From positions 558,147-622,146 of the forward strand of contig VXBA01005694.1 in the NCBI GenBank assembly GCA_013399895.1: 64,000 nt of DNA, read 5' to 3'. The notes below the pieces were generated by a model. It did not search any database. It had not been told where the DNA came from and saw only the letters and a list, made by a program, of their open reading frames with translations. Each line of letters opens with the position of its first letter. Positions within the stretch are counted from its first letter, which is position 1. Source of the DNA: Serilophus lunatus. Its lineage: Eukaryota > Chordata > Aves > Passeriformes > Eurylaimidae. Of the stretch, positions 46,986 through 59,629 are shown in pieces. The position numbers were made by a program, and so were the translations under genes.

Positions 46986-49900
46986 AAACTGCAATTTTCA
47001 CCTCTTGAAGGTCATTGTAAATGATGATCAGGAAAAGCTGAAAAATTATTTAAGTTATTACATCTCAGATAATAACTACTTTCTTTTTATCTACAGAATG
47101 AATAAATGAGAAATCAGTATAAAACTGGGTGGGTTTACTAGTAGATAACAACACTAATAGCTAGAAGCAAGGTGTTTTCAGGAAAAAACACTAAAAAAAA
47201 TAAGGTTTATAAGAAAATAAGCTAATATTTCTCTTTTTTAAGTATTAACTTTTCTAAAATATTTCTCCTATGTCAAAATACCCTTTCATGTTTGGACCTG
47301 TTGTTTTTTGCCATATATAGTCACAGAGATCAGTGATTGTACATAACAAGAGATTTCATTTGATTCTGTTTCCTTGAAGAAAAAAGGAGGGAGAAACAGG
47401 AGTCACTTTCCTTTTCTGAAATTTAGGCTTGCTTTCTGCCTAACTCTCTACTCAAAAAAATTATGTTGTTTTCTGGTAGTTTCATAGGACTGCAGTGGGG
47501 TTGTGATTGTGCAATTTTTAATATGTTGCTTACAGGCTCCCTTCCCAGGGTCTGTTTCAGATTACATATAAATGTAGGATCATATTTGCATTAAATTAAT
47601 CACCGCATATAATTTAAGATGCATCTAAATTAGCATTTTGTTCTGATCAGAGGTGTTCTTTTAAAGTGATTCTGGCTGTCTTTGTGGGATCATCTGTTAG
47701 AAAACACTCCAGTACTTGTAGAGCTAATTCAGGATTAAAAGTATTTAGTCCAAACAGATTGACACTATGAGTAAAAATGATTAGTCCTCAGGACTGGAAA
47801 GCCTTTCACTTTTTGCAGCCTTTTAAATGATGGAGAGTTTTTAAAAAGGCTGTCAGTGTTCTGGATTTACAGCTGGCACATTGCAGGTGTTTACTGGCAA
47901 ATGTTCGCTCAGGAAAATCTGCTTTCTGAATGAAAAGTCAAATATTACAGAAAAGCAAACATTACTACTGGTAAGGTAAAGATCACCCCTTTGTCTCATT
48001 CACTGAGTGAATCGAATCTCTCAGCCTAAATCAATAGAGGAGAGGAATGAATCTCCTTTAAAAAAGGAAAATTAAATAAGTCAGACTTATTCCTCCAGAG
48101 ATCTTATTCTCATATCAATTTATACTGTTGTGAGTGAAATTATTTTTTAGAGCACTTGTACAGTCATTTTGGGGATTCTAAGCTTTTCTAGCTGCTTTTC
48201 AGGGCTTCTGCTTTCCAATATGAATCTAGGAAAATTTCCAACTAAAGTATTCTTGCCTAGGTTTATACTTCATTGCCTTGATTATGCTATTTTGGGAAAA
48301 GTCCACCCCAGTATTTTTATGTCTCTTTGGCATCATTTCTTACTGATTTCCCCCATCACTCAAATAGTTTTTTTGATTGAATTTGTATCTTTAATTTCCT
48401 TCTTTGCTGCTGTATTATTTCTTTCTCTCACTCATTTCTCATATTACCAGTATGTCTTTGTATCCCATACTTTCTGTGTAAAGAAAAAGCTTTCCTAATT
48501 TATTTTTTTTCTTCTGGTGCCGTTCACATTTCTGAATTATCTCTGCATGGAACTCTTCCCATTAGAAAAGCCCCACTTGCCCCATGACTGTTTTCCTTCT
48601 GACTCCTCTGCTTTGGGTCCTGTTGTAGCAGTTTGTGTCTCAAGTACCCAGCTTTGTAATTAACTCCACCACTCAGATAAATATCTTTTTTAGCGTCTGC
48701 CTTAGGGTTTTCCCCCCTTGATTTATTGCTACATAAGTTGTCTTCTTAGATCCAGAAAGTTGTCATGCAGTACTCATTCTACCCATTCAGATTGACATCA
48801 GCCCTTCTGCACCTAAGATTCAGCATCTCAAAGGGTTGCATGCCATATACACTTTATTTCTTATTTTGGATGTATCTCCTGCTCTTCATTTTCTTTACCT
48901 CTAACTCAGCTCTTGTTTTGCAAACTATATGCGAACATATAAGGTCATCTCAACAGGAGGAAGTAAAGCTTTTCTCTGATGCATTTGTTGTGTCATAGCC
49001 ACCAAAAAACCCCATATTTAGTACTTGAACATCTGTTAAAATAGGCATCTTTTATGGAAACAAGAAATAGCTCAAGAAACAGTTTCTCTTGGAGATTCTG
49101 AGCAATCTTCTTCTCTTTATGAATCTTACCACAAAAAACAACTACAATATCGTATTTCCTAATTATTATCATCTCTGGCATGATGTTTTGAAAAATGATA
49201 TCCACAGATTTCCTTACGACAAAAATTATATTCTACAGTCATCTTGCAATAATATCTATGGGCCTGAACAAATAATTCGTCTAGGTATTCAAGGTTTTTT
49301 GTATATCAGAATACATAAAGATGTCTTTATTTGTGATCATCGTTTTACAGTCAGAAAGAAAATATGTTGATGCATGCACATATGACTATTAATAATAATT
49401 GTAAACCCAAAGAAAGGACTACCTTGTGAAGGAAATCTGGAAATGCTTAGGATATTTTATATACTGCAGTTCTAAAATGATGTTGGCAAATGACTAAGGA
49501 AAGTGATCTTATCTCCTTCTCAAAGAGCTCCCATTTAAGACCTTGTGGCACCACTGAGGATCCTTGTTTTTCTGAATGACTCAACGTGTTTGTTTATTTT
49601 CTCGTGATTTATGTTGAGTCTGTCTTTATTTCTTTGTTTGCTGAGAACTGAGCAGTCCAGGACAAAATGAATTATTAGCAAATTTTGTTCCTAGAAATGT
49701 TCTCTCTAGGGATGAAAAACCTCCAAATTTCTATATATTTAGGATAAGTTTAAATAATAATTTTGGTGTATGTTGCTGGAATACTTTTTATAGCAGAACT
49801 CTCTTCACTTCAAAAGGTCCTTTCATCTTATCAAATTTCCTTTCAGCATTGTTTTCTCTGAAGTTCTTCTTTTCTGGATTTCAGTAATATATTACCTTCT

Positions 49901-50331
49901 TCCAAGTTCTACCAAATTCCAGCTCTAGATATTTCAGCTTTCCGCAATATTCTGCACACTGGAAAAGAGAAAAAACCCCTCATCATGCATAAACTTTGCA
50001 ATGAACTCTAGGATCTTTAACTGAAAAAAGATAAACATAATGCATAACTGCATAGACATTAAATCTTAGTTTAGAATTGTTTGGACTATTAAAGTCTTAA
50101 CTTCAAGATTTCAATAACTTGTACACAGTGTTGGTAAAATACATATCCCATAAAGTTATTGTCAGAGAGATAAGATATAGGGCATGTTATAGCAAATATA
50201 AGTTTTCTGTGTATCATAGTTTATTTTCTTTTTCTGAAATGTTTTTTTTCCCACTGACTGCACAATTGTGGTATCAAAGTGTGTTGTGGTGGAAGTCAAC
50301 AGTCCATGATTTTTATGAGCTAGATTCCCAG

Positions 50332-50346
50332 AAAAAAAAAAAAAAA
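50332..50346. repeat. A15 homopolymer
   Basis: Run of 15 A followed by CAAACACC-type A-rich sequence. Confidence 0.9.
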
Positions 50347-51344
50347 CAAACACCTAAGCCAAACAAACACTCTTGGGAAAAAGTTGCATCACATCAATTT
50401 GTGTCTTAATTGTTTTTATGCAAAAGTTATAATCCAGAAAGGGCTAAGATATTTAATTTTGTGGTTTTATTTTAACTGAGAACATTTATTTACAGCAGAA
50501 GTATAGTGGGTGAGATTGTGTGCAATTTTCTCTACTTCAGAAAAGCTTTGACATAGGATGAAACACAAAAAAGAGATATAATTTACAGACAGCATGGGAA
50601 GGAGAAAAGGTAAAGGATAACCTTGCGGTCGTATTTCTAAAAGTGTGAATCTGAAGTGTCTGACAGTTTTAAAATACATAAACAAGAAAGGCTTCATTTC
50701 AGCCACTTCCTCGTGCTAATGACCTAGTAATTTAAGATATTTATTTATTAAAGGTATTTATGTAAGTGACTCTTGTTCGTAACAAACAAAAAAAGATAAA
50801 GATGTAGAAGTTAGATCTAACATTTTTATTTAAATAGAAGACCTGTCGAAATACAGCATACAATGTCACTAATTCCCTTGTGAATGTTGGGTTCTCTCAC
50901 TGCTCTTCATGTCAAATTATCATAACACACCTACTGTTGTCTCTTTCAATTAACCTTAAAACCAAGTCTCAGAATTATACAAGGAACAAAGTTTAAACAG
51001 AATCCTTAAATTTAGCAGTAAAATAGCAATCATTCTTTCTTGATGCTAATGAAATCATCTGGGTATGGAGAGTCATCTGGTGATTCATAATAGCTGGATT
51101 TCTTTTCAATTATTGTCACATCCATGTTTCTACTAATTTATTGATACTAAATTCACCAGAAAGAATTAGGGTTTTTTTTCTGTGATCTACAGTTACACTA
51201 TGTTATACGATAGTTGAGGAGCCCTTTCTGCATCCATCTTGCATAATCTTTCATAGAAGAAATCCTTGCAGTAACTGTGGAAGTTGGAGGACGGCAGTTT
51301 AAATGACAATAAAATGTTTCATGTACAATATTCACTGCAAAACG

Positions 51345-51530
51345 TAGGTCACTGGAACAGGCTCTCCAGGGAAGCACCAAGCCTGCCAGAATTCAAGGAG
51401 CAGCTGGACAATGCCTTTAATCATATGGTTCAGTTTTAGGTAGCATGCAAGGAGCAGGGATTTGACTCAATGATCCTTATGAGTCCCTTCTAACTCAAGG
51501 TATTCTGTGATTCTGTTATTTCTGTTTGCT
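51345..51530 (+). mobile_element. CR1 LINE 3' end, sense orientation
   Basis: The plus strand has CACTGGAACAGGCTCTCCAG, then CAGCTGGACAATGCC, TCAATGATCCTTATGAGTCC and a terminal ATTCTGTGATTCTGTT octamer pair. A short, 5'-truncated insertion in the transcribed direction of DLG2. Confidence 0.92.
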
Positions 51531-52435
51531 TACGACACATTTCTGAAACCTGTATCTACACCCTTTACTTCCTTCCTCTCTCCTCTAATTTCTCCATTCA
51601 GGATGTATATTTTTGAGGCACGGAACATTCATGATTCTGTTTATAGAAAACAATCTTCTGTTGACATTCTATGGATGTAGTGGATTTGTATGTGAATAAA
51701 TTATATATGCTTCTACAATAATCCACTTCTGACAATTTTCTTTTGATTTTCTTTCTGTGGGATTTCATAGGCCTCCAGTCCTTGCTTAAGTATTTTTCTT
51801 ATCTAAAAATGCATAGAACTAGTACTATATTTTCTTACTTTTTCAATGTCTCTTTCCTGTGCTTCCAGAAAACTGACATACTTTCTCTCTGAAAAATCCA
51901 TTTCCCCTTCCAGAGATGTACTTTTTTATTTTCTATACCTCATAGGTATTCTGTATACCACTTTGTACTCCTTATTATTTCAATGGTCAGTGTTACATCA
52001 GGAAGGGAAAGATCTGGGGGTGTTGGGTATTTCTGAGGTTCCACCCATGCACGCTAAAAGGTTAATTTGGAAGTTCATCTTGTTAAGTCAAATAATGAAG
52101 ACCGTTTCTGTAAATGATGTGGTGTTACTAAATTATCATTAAGCATAGTTTTCTTTTAATTATTATACCAGTAGCAGAACATCACAAAGAACTTTTCTAC
52201 TGTCTACTGTCAAGTGCCTTCTCAACCTTCTATGATTCTGTGTGTCAGTGCTGCTACATCAGTCTTTGAATATGCACATGCTAAGAAAACTGTATTTTCT
52301 ACCTTGCAGCAATATTACTTCTGTAAACTTTTTTGCTCTTCGTCTACAGCAATTTTCTCAACATTTTGAAAACTATAAGGCAGCCATTTTTTGTGTCTAT
52401 TTCCCAACTCACCTGCCTGATTTCTCCTTGTCAAG

Positions 52436-52580
52436 GTAAATAATTACAGTTTAGAAGAAGTTACCCATGAAGAAGCAGTAGCGATACTGAAGAACACATC
52501 AGATGTAGTGTATCTGAAAGTTGGAAAGCCCACCACCATTTATATGACCGATCCATATGGCCCACCAGATATTACTCACT
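52436..52580 (+). CDS. DLG2: DLG2 exon: C-terminal half of PDZ2
   Basis: A 145-bp exon of 48 codons plus one base. It reads VNNYSLEEVTHEEAVAILKN, then TSDVVYLKVGKPTTIYMTDP and YGPPDITH. The histidine in EEVTHEEAV is the alpha-B position that selects class I C-terminal ligands. GKPTTIYMTDPYGPPDITH is what I recall for DLG2; DLG4 has AKPSNAYLSDSYAPPDITT. I recall E in place of D in TSDVV of the human protein. Acceptor is CCTTGTCAAG, donor is CACT|GTAAGT. The exon begins GTAAAT, which resembles a 5' splice site (see findings). Upstream intron phase 0, downstream phase 1. The length is not divisible by 3. Confidence 0.97.
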
Positions 52581-55500
52581 GTAAGTAACTTTTGCAACTC
52601 ATTTTGTGGGAAGTATTGGTTTGTCAAATGATTGTGGTTTTTCATAACTTTTTCAAAGGATCCCAATAGAGTTTATGAAACACCTTGGAAGGCTACAAAA
52701 ATGAAACGTTTATTGCCACTTAAGTATGCTACACTCAAGAAATGCTGTAAATAATATAACTCTTCAGAAGTTTGGGGGTTTTTTTTAGCAAAAATAACAA
52801 GGTATGTACAGATGCACTGATTCTAATTAGCCATTGTTCAAGTGATGAGATTAAACTGCAACTCTTGTGACAATTACAGTAACAAGTATATGCAAATGTA
52901 CTTTGAAATATGATTGCATTTGTAGCCTGGAGTCCTATGTCCACTGAAAAATTGGAAGAAGCAGCAAACCATCTTGTACAAACTTAGCAAAAAGCCTGAG
53001 GCAAATATATCTTATATTTGAATACAATATTTAATTGCAACATAAGAATTACTGCTCTTCTTACAAAACTTCACTTATCTTCTGTGTATATACAAATCAT
53101 GGAGCCACTGAACTGCTTATGTTGGAAGGGACCTTAAAGGTCATCTAGTTCCAACCCCCTGCCACGATTAGTGATAGATACCACTAGACCAGTTTGCTCA
53201 AAGCCCCATTCAACCTGGCCTTGAAAACTTCCAGGTACAGGGCATCCCATGTCTTCTCTGGGCAGCTTGTTCCAGTGCTTCACTACGCTTATAGCAAAGA
53301 TTTCATAAATTATCATTCCACTTGGCTTTATTCTAAGTCTATCCATTAACATTATATGCATTCCTGTGGTATTTTTTTCAAACAGGACCAAGGCCTTATT
53401 TGTCCTTGCATTTGGTGCACACTCTGTTGTAGAAAAAGTTGTTGACACAACATAGTAAAGATCAATGAAGTATCCCATAGAAAGGGAAGATGACTTCATT
53501 TTAAAATGAACTGATTTCAATCAGGCTGTCATATCCAAGCACTCAAAATTATCCAAGCTCATGTTCAGCATTCAGGTAGAAAGATATGCATCCAGTTGCC
53601 TCCCCAGGACTCCCTGAGTAAAAGAATGGGTGAGTGGGTGGCTGGCTGTGGAGTCCTTATCATGCACGTATAGCTTCTTATGTTAACCTCCTTCCTGATG
53701 TGCTTTTCTGTATTCTTAAGGGGATGACAGCATTAAGGAGCATCTGTGTGTCCCATGTGTCTCACCTTTGCATGTCTTCTCTTTTGTCCCCTTATCTGTG
53801 TCCTAGGCTTCAGCCTTATCTTTCTCTCCCACCAGCACTTCTTAATAGCTTTAGTATTTATTTTAGCTTGGGTGTAGGCTCTCCTGGCAAGTTACATGTA
53901 GTTATATTGAGTATTGATGACCTGTTGATGAATTAGGTTTATCAATACATGCCATTCTTACACCCCTTCTGCCAGTCATCCTGGTGTCAATACCCAGGCA
54001 TTCCCATTCCCTTGTCATTCACAGCAATGTTAACGTTTCATTTGCAGCAATCTGTCCCACTGGTGCCCATTAGTATAAAGAGTTCATTAGTGAAACTCCC
54101 TCTCTTCATTTAGCTGTTCATTAAAAACTGTCTGCCTTGGGTTCAACTACCAACATGAACCAACTGCACCATCTAACAACTGGATAGCAATTTAATTTTT
54201 GACAAGAGCTTCAGCAACTGATCCATATCCATCTTGATCTCCTGCCAGTAATCCTAAGGGCTCTTGAGGCCAACTAAATTTACTAAAGGCAGATTTAATT
54301 TTTTCTGCACTTTTGCATAGGGTAGACATAGACAAAGTTGAGGGAAAAGCTAAATATCCTAAATCCTCCTTATTCAGGCTGATCCACAAAAATAGAAGGG
54401 AAGGTTTTGTAAGACACACATCAGGTGATATGCTCGCCTGTGCTGAGGATACCTATTTAGTTAGCAAATGTTAAACAGATGGCAATCATGTTGTTCAGTA
54501 GCAGTCTGGTCTGGATCCTAGCAAAGCCTAGGAAGTAAAAATGCTGAATGTCCCTATCCAATTTCCTGGTTTATAAAACTTCCAAAATAATAATTTCAGA
54601 GTTCTAAAACAGTGTGTTTTATTATGTCAGATTATAGATCAGCAGCAGATGAGAAGGTAGAAGTAATTCCAGAGGGATAGTAAAGGTTGAAAAGATTTGC
54701 AGGAGCCCTTCCCAAGCTGTTGATGCATACAGATTCATTTATCCTCAGGGAACCTTTCATTATACCTACATGTTCAGAGTATTTCAGAATGCATAATGAC
54801 CTTTCCCTGTGGAGATATTTTGCTTTGAAACATTCTGTATCTCAGCATCTAAAAGACAGACTGAAACTAATACTAGAAAGTTTAGCTGTCTTCTTCTCAT
54901 GAGAAAATCATAGTTCTTTGCAGAAGCACTTTTCATTGTTTTTTCTATTTATCATTTCTTTTTCTAATTAAATTAGCTAGAGAGAGAGTACAACTATTAT
55001 TGCATCTCTCCAGTCATAAATATCCCAGATGACTTCAGAATATCAAAAGGCAAGCAAACAACATAACCTGAAAGCCCAATATAGAACTGGACAACACAGC
55101 CCTGTAATTTTCACCATTAGTAATTAATATATAAGAGATTTGTATCCATTTTCTACTTTGAATATGCATATTTACTGTGGACTAATTGTCTGTGTTGATA
55201 CAAAATTTCAGTTATACTGGGCATTTGGGCACCTTTAGTAGATCACAGTTTTGACTCTTCACTACAGATAATTCTTGCCATACATAAAATCCCTGCTCTT
55301 ACCCTGTATTGAGCTGTTTTTATATTACTCCTATTGCTGTATATTCGAGCCAAAAAGTAGTGTGTGCTTTTGATCTCATTCTTTCCTAGTTGCATTTCCT
55401 ACTTCAAGTTGGTCCTAAGTGAGGAAAATGTATCCTGTCTCCCAAACAGGAGAGTTTATTCAGGTTCCTCATTCAGGATCTGAACATCCTCTAAAGAGTC

Positions 55501-55743
55501 AATACCTGAAAATGAGCTGCCATTAGTAGTAGTATTAATATTAGTATTATTTTCACGAAAGCTCCAGTTGTTTATTCTTTCTTGTTGTATTTTAAGCTCC
55601 CTTAGACACGGATTTTTTTGTCTTGATCTTATTTACACCATTATTAAACATGGTCTTGGTACTTAAATATAAAAAGTTATGTTCTTGTGGCATCTAATGA
55701 AACATGGAAGTTGCTAATAAGAAATGCTTATTTTTGCTATCAG
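52581..55743 (+). other. DLG2: DLG2 intron, 3.2 kb
   Basis: Phase-1 intron from donor GTAAGT to acceptor TTTTTGCTATCAG. It contains one antisense CR1 tail (53098-53320). Nothing recognised elsewhere. Confidence 0.9.
53098..53320 (-). mobile_element. CR1 LINE 3' end
   Basis: Antisense CR1 tail: TTGGAAGGGACCTTAAAGGT, CATCTAGTTCCAACCCCCTG, CAAAGCCCCATTCAACCTGG and GGCAGCTTGTTCCAGTGC. On the minus strand the C-terminal coding remnant reads FAISVVKHWNKLPRED. The 128-codon open frame covering it begins in non-CR1 sequence and is not a gene. Confidence 0.92.
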
Positions 55744-55885
55744 CTTATTCTCCACCAATGGAAAATCATATACTATCTTCTGGAAACAACGGCACTTTAG
55801 AGTACAAGGCATCCCTGGCCCCTATCTCACCAGGAAGATACTCACCCATTCCAAAGCACATGCTTGTGGAGGACGATTACACCAG
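55744..55885 (+). CDS. DLG2: DLG2 exon: PDZ2-PDZ3 linker
   Basis: A 142-bp exon: 2 bases complete a serine codon begun in the previous exon, then 46 codons, then AG of the next codon (arginine expected). It reads YSPPMENHILSSGNNGTLEY, then KASLAPISPGRYSPIPKHML and VEDDYT. This is the proline/serine-rich linker following PDZ2; the NNGTLEYK and ISPGRYSPIPKHML segments are what I recall for DLG2. From memory the mammalian form has one serine before GNNG instead of two. Acceptor is TTTTTGCTATCAG, donor is CCAG|GTCAGA (acceptable but not ideal). Phase 1 in, phase 2 out. The next exon, coding toward PDZ3, is not in the window. Confidence 0.96.
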
Positions 55886-56837
55886 GTCAGATGCTTCTCT
55901 TTATTTGTTATTTTTCATATAGTTGCAAAGGACATGGTTAAAGCATTCAGTGCATCTCAAATAGAATACAGCCTATAGTTCTTTTCACCCATGTGCAAGG
56001 GAAGATGAAACTCTTACAGGTATGAAAAGCACTAAGAGAAAGATCACAGGAATGAATTCTGTCCTGAGGTCCTCGTTGTCTGTGTGCAATCCTGCACGAG
56101 TTCCTAAGCAGCCTGGCTGCACTAGAACAGTGCTGACACTGAGCAAAATATTCTGCTTCTTAACACAACTAGATCTCAGGGTCAATGACTCATCCGGCTC
56201 ATTGTACTCAGGAGTGGAAGGATTGTGTGGGCATTTGTACCTTTCTGTGATGGTATCACTGAAAGTTCTACCTTGTTTAGTTTAGTGAAAGGGAGATTGA
56301 AATATACTGTGTACACACATTGAAAGATTAATGTTATGGAGAGAAAACACTATGGGAAAATAAAAAAAAAATTGCAAACTGGCTACAATTAGATATAGGA
56401 GGGAAACTGCCAAAAGTTTCTTAACCCTTAGAACATCATAATATGAAAGAGTTTTCTGTGAGAGCACAGAGGTTAAAAGGGAACTGTTTATGCAGTGTCA
56501 TTTGATACCTTTATAAAGTGTTCTTTGATGTGGTTATGAGCAAAATGAAACTGGAAATTTCTATTAATCTTTATGGAAGTACTGTAGCAGAATTGTATCT
56601 ATGTAGTTGATTTCCAGCTAGAAGAGATGCATAGGAAAATGCTGGGAGGGTTCTTTTATGACTTGTATTAAATGAACACTGAATGTTACTGATGAAACAG
56701 TGTGTATTTATCTTTTTGTTTGAAGAGCACTACCACTCACCTAGAAGACAGCAGTTGTTCAGCTTGTAAAATAAGCCCTCATTATAGTATATAATGCCAC
56801 AGAAAATGAGAAATTATTTATATCTGTAAAGGGAGGG

Positions 56838-56915
56838 GATTGTTCTGATCATCTAACCTGATCTGCTGTCTTGCAAGCCAAAGATGCTCATCCACTTATG
56901 TATTCATCAGCTTCA
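56838..56915 (-). mobile_element. Possible old CR1 3' tail
   Basis: GGGGATTGTTCTGATCATCT followed by AACCTGATCTGCTGTCTTGC resembles the antisense 3' end of older reptilian-type CR1 copies. It is short, and only the pattern of the guide block supports it. Confidence 0.4.
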
Positions 56916-59629
56916 TAGCTTGCTAATTTGCATTTCATTTTTCTTATTGCATATGATTACAGTCTCAAGCTGCTTAACTTGTTGGATCAGACAGATTCAG
57001 ACTAACTAAATCATGATACAGTGTTTAATCAGGACATAAATGTGTGGAAACCACACCCTGTTTCCCTGTCTTGGCTAAAAGAATTTTTTGTTTTGACTGA
57101 GAATGCAAAGCTGAAATTGTTTTCCTTCACTTTATGGGAAATTCAATTAGGATTAATTTTCTCCAAAGGGTTCCAAGAAGTTACATTTTTAATTAATAGT
57201 TAAAACATTGATCTCATTAAATTTTGCATCAAGGTTGTACCTGGTCTAATTATGTCTTAAATACCCATGTATAGGAAGAATATCAATATTACAGTATCTG
57301 CATTACAGTAATGAAGGCTTTGTCAATAAGCTTGTAGTGCTGCATTGTCTTCTGCAATGAGGAGTCAGCACCATTATTACTGAGAAAGAGTTAGCAAAGT
57401 TTAAAACCAGCAAAAAATGGAGCCTTAAAAGTAAAGAATAGCTAAGGAGATCAAGAAGTCACAGAATGTGAATTCTTAAAATGGATAGGCTGCCCTGACC
57501 ATTAAGAAACCATTTAAACAGTTAAAAGGCTTGAAAGGTAATAAAGAAGTATTAGTCCTGTGTTTCTTTGTGTTTTATGTAGCTGATTTTTAACCTTCAA
57601 ATTACTTCTACCAAAAAAAAAGGTCATAGAAGGGAAGGCAGTGACAATCCTAGCCCAACAGTTTAAGAGAAATCCAGTAGAGAGTCTACCTGCTCAAAGA
57701 ACTGTTCAGGATATGTATTGAAAATAGATAGTATGTCTTTTTTTAATTACAAGAAAGATGCATTTCTATCCTGATATTTAAACAAGTTAATTCTGCTGGT
57801 TTAGCTCCTGAGAGAAAATAGAATAAAGAGGAAATAGAATAATGACATAGTCTGTTTTTTGCCTGAGGTATTGTATGGTGGGGAAAATGAATGCTCAGAG
57901 AAGCTGTGCGTATTCTGTGAAACACTCCTGTCCTGTGTTCTTTTTCCTATCTGGATTTCCAAATTAGTGTGTTGTCCAACGAAGATCTGATATCCAAAGT
58001 CTTCTTGTGGCATTGGCATTATTGACTAGAGAGACTGACCCTACAAGTATGACCTTCTGTGGCAGACATGTGGTGCTGGCAGAAATTAGGGTGTCAAGTG
58101 ATAGGAGAATCCTCTGAATGCCACGGAGCAAATCAGATGGAAATCTCATCTTTCTGAACGGGTGCTAACTGTGACCTATTGAAAAGCAGGAAGCTCTTAT
58201 GAACTTCATTTTATTAGTGATAATAGTCTGATACCCAGGAAACAAAAGCACAAAGAGAAAATTAACATAGAGACAAATGACACTTCTTGCCATTGCATTT
58301 CCCCATTGGACATACATCAAAAGCACTCTCTGAGATACACCCAAACAAGTCAGAGACCAGTTTTCTTCTCCGACTACAACAACTTCAAAACCAAACCATT
58401 TAACCCTTGAATGCTGCTGAGACTGAGTGGTTGTTTGGTTTTTTTAATATCTGTGTATACAGTTATTGCCTATTAATTCAAGTGGGACCCCTGAAAATGC
58501 AACAGTTAATTCTCACAGTGATTTTCACAGTTATAAACTTTAAAAGAAGAATGTTTCAATTCTTGCTGTTCAATGACATAGGATTTGTTGATGAGTCTGC
58601 CACTAAAAAAAGAAGATACTTACTTGGAAAGTCTTTGTTGCTAACCAATTTAGAAAATCTTTTGGGAATTGAATTATCATATTGATAACTTTAGTAAAAC
58701 CTATAGATTCCTTGATTGCAGCATTTATAATTAGGTTTTCTCAATATTTTATAATTATTTCCCAGCTACTACAGTGTTGTCTATTAAAACTATCTGGTTC
58801 TTGCTGTAATAGGTTTACAGGGCTAATTTACATTGTACTCACATAAGGAAATTTATTACCCATGCAATCTCACAACACTCCTGTCAGATTTTCGTTTGTG
58901 CCAGCTAAAAATATTTGGAACAGTAACTTCTCCACTGAAAAAGGCTTTTGCAATTTTGGAATTCTTTGTACAAGCGATATCAGTGAGGCTGATGACAAGC
59001 TTTCTTTTAACTTACGTTCGATAATGAATCTATCAGTAAAGCTTAAATAATTGAACGTTCAACCCAATCTCCCCCACTTTCTCTTGTTTTTTTATTTTTT
59101 GCTTTGGTATTGTTTGTTTGTTTCACCTCTAAGGTTTTTTTCCCTAAATACTTCTATTTTACCTAACAAAAAAAATGTGTTTCTACTGATAAAAAAATTT
59201 TATTTTTTGGCCTGATATTGAATCTGTGTCTGAAAAAAATTCACTACAAACTATACTTCATAAAGCAGTGGAGAAAAACGGCCTAATCTGAGCATAAGGG
59301 ATAGAAAAGTAACAAATCATCTTCAGCCACAAGTTTTCATGAAGCTGGATGTTGTCTTTTAATTACTGAGCTTTTTTAACTTATGTGTATTATTGGTCCA
59401 AAATGCTATCAGTGATGGGCATAATTTGCTTCTTGATTTTTAGATTTATTTTAAATTCATTCAGGCTGTATTTTTTATAAATTTTGTCACCTTTTAAATA
59501 TTAAATGAAACAACACAACTTCAATTTAGTAGAATGTGGTATCAAAAGTGGAAAAAGACTATGTGTCAAGTAATTCTATCTGTATAATCATCATCACACC
59601 GAAAGTAAGACCTTGCTTATTTTACTTTC

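Larger units (their letters stand above)
43391..52435 (+). other. DLG2: DLG2 intron, 9.0 kb
   Basis: Phase-0 intron interrupting PDZ2, from donor GTAAGT to acceptor CCTTGTCAAG. It contains an old antisense CR1 (46205-46985), a sense CR1 tail (51345-51530) and an A15 tract (50332-50346). Nothing else is recognised in 43400-46200, 47000-50330 and 50350-51340. The open frames here are short or T-rich and hydrophobic by composition (for example 48169-48498). Confidence 0.9.

Noticed and set aside
48169..48498. 109-codon hydrophobic open frame, possible membrane protein
   Set aside because: The hydrophobicity comes from T-rich codons in low-complexity intron sequence; nothing supports translation.
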